Virus record (IMG/VR): IMGVR_UViG_3300031576_000152
Coordinates: 1-39,970 of that record
Direction: 5' to 3' (one strand)
DNA: 39,970 nucleotides
DNA from: a virus
The position numbers and the translations under genes are program-made. The notes below the pieces were generated by a model that did no database searches, was not told the origin of the DNA, and saw only the letters and a program-made list of their open reading frames with translations. This document shows positions 6,453 through 13,689 of the stretch, piece by piece; the stretch's first letter is position 1, and every line of letters starts with the position of its first letter.

Positions 6453-6560
6453 TTGACACTAGCAACCCACGTGCCATACTTTTGGTGTAGGCTTTCTCCA
6501 GTGCCTACTTAAAGTTAGAGCCCGAGTCCCTGTGTGGTACATGCTCGGGCTCGTTTATTT
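6453..6560 (+). ncRNA. Candidate small RNA between convergent operons
   Basis: TTGACA at 6453-6458 is followed 18 nt later by TACTTT (6477-6482), a weak -10, giving a possible start near 6489. The transcript would contain hairpin GTAGGC (6487-6492) with GCCTAC (6503-6508), an AU-rich linker and then the strong terminator hairpin 6518-6552 with its T-rich tail, about 65-70 nt in all. The arrangement promoter, hairpin, terminator with no open frame is that of a small RNA gene. The poor -10 box makes this tentative. Confidence 0.35.
6518..6560. terminator. Bidirectional intrinsic terminator
   Basis: A perfect 9-bp inverted repeat, GAGCCCGAG (6518-6526) and CTCGGGCTC (6544-6552), is followed on plus by GTTTATTT. 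It closes the plus block (last gene ends 6449). On minus it starts 3 nt after the stop of the last late gene (6555), with the U-poor tail TAACTTTAAG, so it probably serves both converging operons. Confidence 0.8.
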
Positions 6561-6677
6561 CGCGGAGTAGCTCTTCTTCTTCGCCTTGTTGATCGCGGCT
6601 TGGCAAACCGCCCAAGGATCGACGGCCCCGCCTTTTTTCTCAACTTTCTTCACGCAGCGATGCAGCTTCTTCGGCAT
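6555..6677 (-). CDS. Small conserved phage protein with two cysteines (last late gene)
   Basis: 40 aa from ATG at 6677 to TAA at 6555. The sequence begins MPKKLHRCVKKVEKKGG and continues to VDPWAVCQAAINKAKKK. The pattern HxCVxxV, then PWAVCxA, is one I associate with very short proteins encoded in many phage and prophage virion regions; their function is unknown to me. Cys8 and Cys25 could form a disulfide or bind metal. It overlaps the upstream ejection-type gene by 38 nt, and its stop codon lies in the terminator T tract. Confidence 0.75.
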   Translation of the reverse strand: MPKKLHRCVKKVEKKGGAVDPWAVCQAAINKAKKKSYSAK

Positions 6678-8973
6678 TGGGCTCTCCTTCTTCTTGACCG
6701 ATGGACATGACAGCTTCGCGAAACTCTGGATCTTGTAACAACAAGTACGTAGTGGCCTTCAGGGCCGTCTGGCCGCCTCGTTCTCGGCGTTCAATGGCTG
6801 CCTTTGCCAAGGCGCGCACCCGTGGGCTCCCGGTCGTGGCTATCCGTTCCAGGACCTCGCCACGGCCAATGAGTCGTCCTAGACGTTGAAGCCCCCTGCC
6901 GGCGAATTCAACGCCCTTGAGCCCAGCATAAACTCCAGCGATCTTGCCAACGTCATGGCCACCAGCCATCGCCAGAGCCCCATAAAAAAGAGCTCTTCGG
7001 GGTGGAGTGAACATGTGCGCCCCCTTCTCCATACCTCGGCCAGCACCAGCCACAAGTTTGGCGGCCACGCGGCGCATGGTGGCAGGAAGAGCTTTGGCAA
7101 CGCGAGTCACCTCAATCGACCGTTCGGTCCAAGGGGATGCTTCAGTTGGAGGGACTGGCCTGAAACGAGCCTCCGGGATTGGCGGCTCGCCAGGCAATGG
7201 AACTGGTTGCCTGGCAACATCGGTAGCCTCACGTGCCATCCTTGCCGGCAATTGCCCTGGAAGCGTAGCCGGAACTCCAGTCTCTGCGATCCTCTCTGGC
7301 AGGCCGGCTTCGGCGGCAATCTTTGCCGGCAACCTTTCAACGGTCAGGGGACCGCCGAGTTGCTCCCCAAGGATCTGCCACTTGCCAGGAACTTCGAAGA
7401 TATGCGGGTTGCCGGCCTCGAAACGATACTGAAGCTGCCGCACTGGTCGCATAGCGATAACCGTGTCAAGCGGGATGTGTCCCCAGCGGTTGCGATCAAC
7501 CACGAATGGTCGTAGTAAGTCGTAGTCATCGGGATTGAAGCTTCCAAGCCCCTGGACCATGCCCTGCTGTGCTTTCCAAAGGGCCTGGGCTACATCGTCT
7601 CGGCTCATCTCGGCGGTGCCGACGATGCCAGACTGTCTGGCTACAGCCCGCGCCTCGTTGAGGTTTTTTGGCAGCGCGGCCTTCAAGGCTTTTTGGTTGA
7701 TGAAACTGGGGGCCTTGAGCTGGGCAATCATGTGGCGCACATGGGCTTGGGGCCCAAGCCGTTGAAGCAGCCTGGCATAGGCGTCTTCTGGGAAGTTGAT
7801 GAGCCCAGGGTTGAATTTGCCGAGTTGTTCAGCAAGCTCACTCGGTGTCGTTCTCGGCACGAAAAGCACCTCAAACTCGGTGCCAGGGGCGTCTTTTGCC
7901 ATCTCGATGAGCTGTTGCTTGACCCTGAAGGCATAGGGGGTAAGCACTCCCTGGCCACGGATGGAAGCTGTGGCGGCGCCGGCGCTAGAAGGAGGGATTG
8001 GCTTGGGACCTTCGATGGCACGTTGTGCTCTGCGGGGGAGTCCTCGAATGAACTCCTGCGAGAATGGCATTTCTGTTCTGGGCGGACGAGCCAAGAGTCC
8101 TGTCTCGCTCGCCAGCGGCGCTCCGGGACCTTCGATGGCACGTTGTCCAGGTAGTGCTCGCTGGCCAACCTCTCCTGGAGCTTCTGCGGCCCCAGCTCCA
8201 GGAGCTTGCAAGGCTCGACCAGCACCGATTCTTTGGGCGGCGGTTGGTGCTTGGCCAAGAGTACCAGGCAGCCTCTCGGCCTTAAAGGTACCGCCTGGCT
8301 GGATCGCCCCAGGGACTGCTTCGGTCGTAGTCCTGAGTGTCTCCTGTGTGACCGGCCTGGTGAAAAGCTTCTGGGCGCCCATCATGAGACCACGAGGGAC
8401 GAACTCGGTAACGCCACCGATGGCCGTCTCCAGGGCGGCGCTTTTTCCAACCTCGCCAAGTGTTGGATCGAGCCCCATGAGCTTGCCAATGCCTTGGAGC
8501 CCAAGCTCGGTCAAACCTGATCCGAGAGCTGCGCCGCCGGTAGCTGAGGCCAAGGCCCCAGGGCCACTAGGAGCCCCTAAAGCCAGGCCACCAAGAGCCC
8601 CAGCGGCCTGTCCGGCACCCTTGGTGACGATGCCCATGATATCAGCGATGTCCATCAAGGGCTCGAAAGACGGATCATCAAAGACGCGCCAGACTTTCTC
8701 GTTTTTCTTCTTGATGGCGAAGTCTAGACCACCAAGCGGATAAACCTCGAAACCCTGCTTGATGAGATAGGCTTGGCCAACTCTCGTATTCGGCGCAATG
8801 CTTTTGACCGCGTAACGGTCCATAAGAGTAACGTCTGGATGTCGTTCAAGAAGAGGATTGTTCGGGTCTTCGCCGATTTCTGGGCCTCGAACCTCTCCTA
8901 TAGATCGACGGTGCTCCTCTACGAGTTCTTTGAAACGTCGTTGCGACTTGTTGGCTTGTGTCTGAGGCGGCAT
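6640..8973 (-). CDS. Large internal virion / DNA-ejection-type protein
   Basis: 777 aa. No family signature was recognised. The N-terminus is charged (FKELVEEHRRSIGEVRG). Residues about 120-180 form a long Gly/Ala-rich stretch (GAGQAAGALGGLALGAPSG) that could insert in membrane. The middle is Pro/Ala/Gln-rich with little complexity. The C-terminus has another Gly/Ala segment (FYGALAMAGGHDVGKIAG) and an acidic tail. Size, composition, alternating amphipathic Gly/Ala stretches and position at the 3' end of a podovirus-type structural operon are typical of ejected core proteins that form the DNA channel, as in T7 gp14-16 or P22 gp7/16/20. The role is inferred from context. Confidence 0.6.
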   Translation of the reverse strand: MPPQTQANKSQRRFKELVEEHRRSIGEVRGPEIGEDPNNPLLERHPDVTLMDRYAVKSIAPNTRVGQAYLIKQGFEVYPLGGLDFAIKKKNEKVWRVFDDPSFEPLMDIADIMGIVTKGAGQAAGALGGLALGAPSGPGALASATGGAALGSGLTELGLQGIGKLMGLDPTLGEVGKSAALETAIGGVTEFVPRGLMMGAQKLFTRPVTQETLRTTTEAVPGAIQPGGTFKAERLPGTLGQAPTAAQRIGAGRALQAPGAGAAEAPGEVGQRALPGQRAIEGPGAPLASETGLLARPPRTEMPFSQEFIRGLPRRAQRAIEGPKPIPPSSAGAATASIRGQGVLTPYAFRVKQQLIEMAKDAPGTEFEVLFVPRTTPSELAEQLGKFNPGLINFPEDAYARLLQRLGPQAHVRHMIAQLKAPSFINQKALKAALPKNLNEARAVARQSGIVGTAEMSRDDVAQALWKAQQGMVQGLGSFNPDDYDLLRPFVVDRNRWGHIPLDTVIAMRPVRQLQYRFEAGNPHIFEVPGKWQILGEQLGGPLTVERLPAKIAAEAGLPERIAETGVPATLPGQLPARMAREATDVARQPVPLPGEPPIPEARFRPVPPTEASPWTERSIEVTRVAKALPATMRRVAAKLVAGAGRGMEKGAHMFTPPRRALFYGALAMAGGHDVGKIAGVYAGLKGVEFAGRGLQRLGRLIGRGEVLERIATTGSPRVRALAKAAIERRERGGQTALKATTYLLLQDPEFREAVMSIGQEEGEPNAEEAASLREES

Positions 8974-8987
8974 GTTAAAGCCAAGCC

Positions 8988-10622
8988 TTATTTGGCTACT
9001 TGATAGCCTTGTTGCAATTTGTCTCGAAGTTCGTTTTCATCGGTAATGTCTACGGAATTCCCTTGCGGAGAAATCAATGTGATGCTGGGCTTTTCGTTCA
9101 ACCCAGGAGGCATCAGTGCCTCAAACAAAATATCCGCATTCATTTCTGGATAGATTGCCAAGAGTCCACTGCCATGCTCTTCCACAAGGGACGACAGAGC
9201 TTGCTTGCCGCTCTTGTCAAAGGCAGCAATAGTATCAAGCAGTTCTTTGCGTTGATCTGCGCTTAATATTCCTCTTGCCAACCTTGATGTGATGTCCGTG
9301 AATTTGTTAACAAGCCCCCATCGGCTGGTGTAGCGGCCGATATCTCTATCCGAAAGCTGGCCGCGCTGACCTTCCATGTATGGCATTTGGCCAGTAGCCG
9401 CCACATCTCCAACTGAACTTTGGAGCCGCAAGAGAGTTCTGATCTTTGACGTTGCCAAAAGCGCCTGCCTGGTAAACTCGTATTCTTTGCTGCGACGGAA
9501 ATTCTGGACCGTGTCCAGCATGATGCCCTTCAGCTTCTCTTCGCGTTCGAAGCCGTACTTCTCCCGTTGAGCACCGGCCTGCAAAACGTCACCAAGAACA
9601 GGCAGAAGCGTCCTGATCTGAGAAGCCGAAGCTCCAGTCAAATCGAGGCCGCTGAGGTCTTTGAGAGCCTTGGTAAGCCGCTGCGTGTATTGGCCCTCCG
9701 GGGCTTCTTGCTCTTCGGCTTTTCGAAGCTTCTCTTCTTCGAGGAGTGACGCGGCCATTTCTCCGAACTGAGAAGGTTCGATCTCGGCTTGAGGAGCACG
9801 CCATGGAACGCCAGCTCGGTTCCAGGCAGCGGTCGTGATGATGTCACCAGCACGGCGAAACGTAGAACCAGCTTCGCCTAGAGCCCTGCGCCGGCCCTCT
9901 TGCTCTCGAAGCTTGCGGAGCTCTGCAATGACTGGGCTTGGTGTATCTGGTTGACCAGCAATGCTGATTGGCGAAGAAGGCAACAACGGCGCGGGCGAAA
10001 CGTTCGAAATTCCAGGTGCCATGCCAAGCTCCCATGGAGGGCCACGACCACGTGAGACGCCTGGAGGTGCAGGCGGGAATGGCCCTGGAAGTCCTGATGC
10101 TGGAGGCAGGTCTGTCCCAGTTGGTGGCCCCATTCCGAACTGCCTTGATAACGCATCGATGATGTCCGCTGGTGCCGTAGGTGATGTCCATGTTCCGGTT
10201 GCTCCACCCATTGCTCCAGGTGCGCCAGTTGGTCCACCAAGCTCTCTACTGCGTGCGGCCATGATCCCAGCTCCTAGACCGGGGCCTACGGCTGGGCCTG
10301 CCATGTCTGGCGGAAGAGGCGATAGCGGTGGACGAAACGTTCGAAAGTCCGGACGAAACGTTCGAAAGTCCGGACGAAACGTTCGAAAGTCCGGGAGTAC
10401 CCCATAGGGTGCTGAAGGAGGCAGAACTGGTGCTGGAGGAGGCAGAACGGCCGGAGGCAATGCCCCGTACTGCGGAAGAACCGGCTTGATCTGCATGGCC
10501 TCCCTGGAAATCCCAGGAGAGATACCGCGCTCTCTGAGCATGGCAAGGATGCGGAGAAGATCCTCGGCTTTCTTCCGGCGCTTCTTTTCATCAAGACCAT
10601 GGAAAAGACCGCGTTCTGCCAT
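8988..10622 (-). CDS. Proline-rich internal virion-type protein with triple DFRTFRP repeat
   Basis: 544 aa. A helical charged N-terminus (about 1-40) is followed by a Pro-rich region (50-230) that includes three tandem DFRTFRP heptapeptides near residues 77-97, then Gly/Pro linkers, and a helical C-terminal half (about 235-540). No known family recognised. The heptapeptides come from three perfect 21-bp DNA repeats whose sequence also occurs elsewhere in other frames. It lies among the large late proteins and is probably another ejection or internal protein. The SD is excellent: GGAGGGAGGACATTAAGAA before ATG, nearly the same leader as the portal gene. Confidence 0.6.
   Translation of the reverse strand: MAERGLFHGLDEKKRRKKAEDLLRILAMLRERGISPGISREAMQIKPVLPQYGALPPAVLPPPAPVLPPSAPYGVLPDFRTFRPDFRTFRPDFRTFRPPLSPLPPDMAGPAVGPGLGAGIMAARSRELGGPTGAPGAMGGATGTWTSPTAPADIIDALSRQFGMGPPTGTDLPPASGLPGPFPPAPPGVSRGRGPPWELGMAPGISNVSPAPLLPSSPISIAGQPDTPSPVIAELRKLREQEGRRRALGEAGSTFRRAGDIITTAAWNRAGVPWRAPQAEIEPSQFGEMAASLLEEEKLRKAEEQEAPEGQYTQRLTKALKDLSGLDLTGASASQIRTLLPVLGDVLQAGAQREKYGFEREEKLKGIMLDTVQNFRRSKEYEFTRQALLATSKIRTLLRLQSSVGDVAATGQMPYMEGQRGQLSDRDIGRYTSRWGLVNKFTDITSRLARGILSADQRKELLDTIAAFDKSGKQALSSLVEEHGSGLLAIYPEMNADILFEALMPPGLNEKPSITLISPQGNSVDITDENELRDKLQQGYQVAK
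9993..10013 (-). repeat. Diverged single copy of the 21-bp dyad element
   Basis: Matches the element at 10330-10392 in 19 of 21 positions. On the minus strand it is read in the frame giving ISNVSP, not the DFRTFRP frame of the tandem copies in the same gene. Confidence 0.7.
10330..10392 (-). repeat. Three perfect tandem 21-bp dyad repeats
   Basis: Units 10330-10350, 10351-10371 and 10372-10392 are identical. Plus-strand unit, split: GGACGAAACG + TTCGAAAGTCC. It has nested inverted arms GGA...TCC and CGAA-ACG-TTCG. Related copies are at 9993-10013 (19/21), 20566-20586 (20/21) and 30865-30878 (14-base core), all inside minus-strand genes. Confidence 0.95.
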
Positions 10623-10656
10623 TTCTTAATGTCCTCCCTCCGGGAGTACCATGGCT

Positions 10657-11643
10657 CTACCCAAATCCCCCTAAACCGTAGATGTCCAAACCTAAGCCAG
10701 CCGCACCACCGACTCCTTCGCCAACGGCTTGGCCAAGCGCTATTCGCTCTGCTCGCCGGCGTTCTTTGAAGCCACCAAGGCCGCCAAGTGCTCCTTCGAG
10801 TCCACCAGCTCTGGCCAATTGTGAGCTGAACAACGCTTGCCGCAGCCTATTCTGGCGATCAAGGTTCGCCTGTTCGGTTTCGTAGCGCAGAAGCGGGTTG
10901 GTGTCGGCGACGCGCTGCCTCTGGCCGACGTTGTAACCCTGTGCCTGCTGCCTTGCTAAAGCTGCATCCCTGGCCGCTTGTGTCCCCAAAGTAGCTACGA
11001 ACTCGTTGAAGCGATTGATGGCATCGGCATTCCTGGAACTGAGAGCGATATCCTCACCCCGTATCTGGCCCCCGAGTGAACCAGCCGCCATGGCTCCACG
11101 GAGACGGTTCTGGATCGCCATCTGTGCAAGATCAATGCCAAAGCCCCTTGAAAGCTCAGCTCCTTGCTGATTGGCGATCATCCTCCCTGCAAGTTCCTCT
11201 CCACCGCCAAGCCGCCCACGCTCGGCAAGGTTGCGGAAAACTTGCATCTGAGCGTTACGGTTCTCACGGGCAACCTCTCTTTGCAATTCTTGTGCCCTGA
11301 GACGGTCCTGAAGCGGCAAGCCTTCTTCACGGACCTGCTCCAGATAACCCAGGCTACGCATCTGAGCGGCCCTGGTTTCTGGAGAATCCACCGCCAGTTT
11401 GACCTCATGGGGGACACGAGCTTCGTAGATTTCAGGCGAGAGCTCGGCTACTACGCGAAGCTGGGGAGGAGTGAGACTGCGGAAGTCAAAAGCCGGGTCT
11501 TGGATAGCCCGCCACAATCGGACAATCTCCTCGAACTCGCCTTTGCCACCCTGGCCGGCAAGGGCATAGCCAATGAGTCCGCCGATGGCTCCGCCAAGTC
11601 CCCCAAGAGCTCCGCCACCTCCTCCTCCGCCTCCGTTTGGCAT
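10657..11643 (-). CDS. Gly-rich internal virion-type protein
   Basis: 328 aa. It begins MPNGGGGGGGGALGGLGG followed by IGGLIGYALAG, a glycine-rich and possibly membrane-active N-terminus. A helical, Gln/Arg/Glu-rich middle (about 35-270) has coiled-coil character. A Gly/Ala-rich tail ends GGAAGLGLDIYGLGGFG. This layout suits an internal or ejection protein; no specific family was recognised. It is tightly packed between two other large late genes (6-nt gap upstream, 34-nt downstream). The SD is weak. Confidence 0.6.
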   Translation of the reverse strand: MPNGGGGGGGGALGGLGGAIGGLIGYALAGQGGKGEFEEIVRLWRAIQDPAFDFRSLTPPQLRVVAELSPEIYEARVPHEVKLAVDSPETRAAQMRSLGYLEQVREEGLPLQDRLRAQELQREVARENRNAQMQVFRNLAERGRLGGGEELAGRMIANQQGAELSRGFGIDLAQMAIQNRLRGAMAAGSLGGQIRGEDIALSSRNADAINRFNEFVATLGTQAARDAALARQQAQGYNVGQRQRVADTNPLLRYETEQANLDRQNRLRQALFSSQLARAGGLEGALGGLGGFKERRRAERIALGQAVGEGVGGAAGLGLDIYGLGGFG

Positions 11644-11649
11644 GGTTGG

Positions 11650-13311
11650 TTATTCCTTCCCGACTCTTCCTGTGGCTTGTCTAAGAGCGATGTCTCCAGC
11701 CACCCCAAGTATCTTACCCCAACGGTACTTTCTTGCATTGCGCCAATTTTGATGGGCATCAGAGGCCATCCCAAGCCATTCTTGGCCCAGACGGCCAAGC
11801 TCGCCTTTGCGGGCCTCAAGGGCGGCTGTTTCGGCATCCAGGAGACCCTTGGCGTCGGCCCCAATAGACGCGGCCTTGAAGGGTTCACCAGCGGCATCTA
11901 GACGGTTGGCTTCCCCGAGGAGCTGGTTGATTCGATTAAAAGTCTCTCTCATATCGGCGCCTGTGACGTTCTCACGGGTTGCTGCTACTCCCGGATCATA
12001 CCGAACGAAGCTCTGGAGCTCCGGAAGAGCAAAACGAGGATCAGCGAAGGCCCCATAGAAAGGCTGGTCTTCTCTCGCTCCATACAATGGCTGGCCGCCA
12101 GGCAATTGTTCAAAGAACGGCGCTAACTCCCCTTGTGTTGGTGTCGTCGCCCCCAGATAGGGTGCCGGATTGAAGGCGGCTTCGATCTCTTTCTGGCGCT
12201 TGTAGAGCTCCACGGCTTGCGGATGTGTGACTCCTTCTGGATAGATGTAAACCTGCTCCCCACGGTTAGTTATGTTAACTGGCAACGGACCGAACTGCTC
12301 GAAGCCTGGATACCTGGAGATGATCTCCTGGTAGATCCTACCGGCGCGCTCCGCCTGCTCCTGGCCTGGGGTCCTCAAGGAAGCCGCCTGGAAGCCCAAT
12401 AGAGAGGGATCGGTGGCTTGGAGCGTCCTCATGTCAGGGGTCTCCTGAAAACGGCTGTACGCCGCTTCTACGGCTCTTCTTTGGGCTTCAGCAGCAGCCA
12501 TCCGCTCCTCAATGCCACGTGTGATCTCCTGTTGGCGACTACCGAGAAGTTCCCTGGCTTGGCGGACAATGTCCTGTTCGCCGGTCTGACGCCGTCTGGC
12601 GAACTCTTCGGCGGCTTTGCGTTCTCTGGAGAACTCCGAAAAGACGCCTTCCACTTCCCGAGCAGCAGGGCCGATGGCGGCCTGGAAGGTTGGGCTTCTT
12701 GTAAGGCGCTGCGCCTCGAAACGTGCCTCCCCTGGGCTGAGTCCTGGCGCAGCCTCGCCGACGAGGGCGGAGAGGCCAAGTCCGCCTCCAAGCGCCCGCT
12801 GTCTGGCCCTGGCAGTTTCGTAGCCCGCTTGAAACTTCTGTGTTTCTGGATCACCAAAGCCGAGAGGCCCCTGGTAGCCAGGAGAGGCAAGGATCTCCTG
12901 GGCTGGCGCGAAGGCTCCCCCGGGTCGGATCGCCGCCTCCAATGTGGCTGGCCCACCAATCGATTCGAAGGTGCGCTCTGGACCAGCCGCTCCGTAGAAG
13001 CTCTCGCGTGCTTGGCCAATCCCTGAGCGCAAGGCTGCCACGTCGCGGCTGATACCAGAAGTCAAACGTTCTTGAAGGGTAGACCCAGGAGAAATGCCCA
13101 TCTGGGGGCTTGGGGCAATCGGCGGTTGGGTTCGTTGAGCTGAACCTTGAAACGTGCCTGAAGCCGATGGTGCGGCTGGCGCCGGACCTTGAAAGGATTG
13201 GGCTTCGGCAGCCAGGGGGATTATAGAGAAGGGGCTCCCAGATGGGGCATTTCCAAGTAGTAGCTGCTGGTTCTCTTCTGCAGTACGAAAGGTTGTTGGG
13301 ACAAATGCCAT
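11650..13311 (-). CDS. Large internal virion-type protein
   Basis: 553 aa. The N-terminal 70 residues are Pro/Ser/Ala-rich and low in complexity. The rest is mostly helical and rich in Glu, Arg, Gln and Ala (ARELLGSRQQEITRGIEERM; ERAGRIYQEIISRYP). No enzymatic motif seen. It is the first of four consecutive large proteins after the nozzle gene, the position where short-tailed phages place ejection proteins. Start context GGGTCATAAGAAATGGCA resembles the starts at 10622 and 29378. A long open frame on the opposite strand (12418-13026) is a shadow. Confidence 0.6.
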   Translation of the reverse strand: MAFVPTTFRTAEENQQLLLGNAPSGSPFSIIPLAAEAQSFQGPAPAAPSASGTFQGSAQRTQPPIAPSPQMGISPGSTLQERLTSGISRDVAALRSGIGQARESFYGAAGPERTFESIGGPATLEAAIRPGGAFAPAQEILASPGYQGPLGFGDPETQKFQAGYETARARQRALGGGLGLSALVGEAAPGLSPGEARFEAQRLTRSPTFQAAIGPAAREVEGVFSEFSRERKAAEEFARRRQTGEQDIVRQARELLGSRQQEITRGIEERMAAAEAQRRAVEAAYSRFQETPDMRTLQATDPSLLGFQAASLRTPGQEQAERAGRIYQEIISRYPGFEQFGPLPVNITNRGEQVYIYPEGVTHPQAVELYKRQKEIEAAFNPAPYLGATTPTQGELAPFFEQLPGGQPLYGAREDQPFYGAFADPRFALPELQSFVRYDPGVAATRENVTGADMRETFNRINQLLGEANRLDAAGEPFKAASIGADAKGLLDAETAALEARKGELGRLGQEWLGMASDAHQNWRNARKYRWGKILGVAGDIALRQATGRVGKE

Positions 13312-13314
13312 TTC

Positions 13315-13689
13315 TTATGACCCTCGCACCATGATTCGGATCAGCACAGGCTTTCCTGGGGCCGCCAGGAACTTGAGCTTGCAACGCAATTGGCTGCCTC
13401 CTCTAGGTTCCCATTCCAGGGGATTATGCCGGCGCATTCCGGTCACAAAAACTACCCAAGCAGCGATGGGTTTTCCTTTCACGACTTGTAAGCTGAGATC
13501 GAACTCTTGATCATCAACAATCGTTATTTCACGGACCTCCTCGTTGATGTTGTCTGTCCCGATGTTCTTCTGAGTCAACTGGGTGAGCTGCTCCAGCGTG
13601 TTGTTCAGCAAGTTTGCAAAACGATGAAACCAGTCCGGAGCTTCTGGATAGTCCGTTGGAGTAAACCTACGTAAGGTTTCTACTTTCAC
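13315..13689 (-). CDS. Small structural-region protein
   Basis: 124 aa from GTG at 13689, overlapping the nozzle gene stop (GTGA). It starts MKVETLRRFTPTDYPEAPDW, then a helical stretch with Asn/Gln repeats (LLNNTLEQLTQLTQKN), then a mostly beta half (REITIVDDQEFDLSLQVVKG). A helix-then-beta layout suggests a small trimeric tail or neck component, but no family was recognised. Translational coupling to the nozzle gene supports a virion role. Confidence 0.6.
   Translation of the reverse strand: MKVETLRRFTPTDYPEAPDWFHRFANLLNNTLEQLTQLTQKNIGTDNINEEVREITIVDDQEFDLSLQVVKGKPIAAWVVFVTGMRRHNPLEWEPRGGSQLRCKLKFLAAPGKPVLIRIMVRGS

Noticed and set aside
7961-8743. 260-aa plus-strand open frame
   Set aside because: Pro/Ala/Ser-rich shadow of the minus-strand internal protein gene; no SD and no recognisable domain.
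12418-13026. 202-aa plus-strand and 183-aa minus-strand alternative frames
   Set aside because: Both overlap the 553-aa late gene in other frames and have shadow-like composition (Arg/Ser/Leu/Trp-rich).
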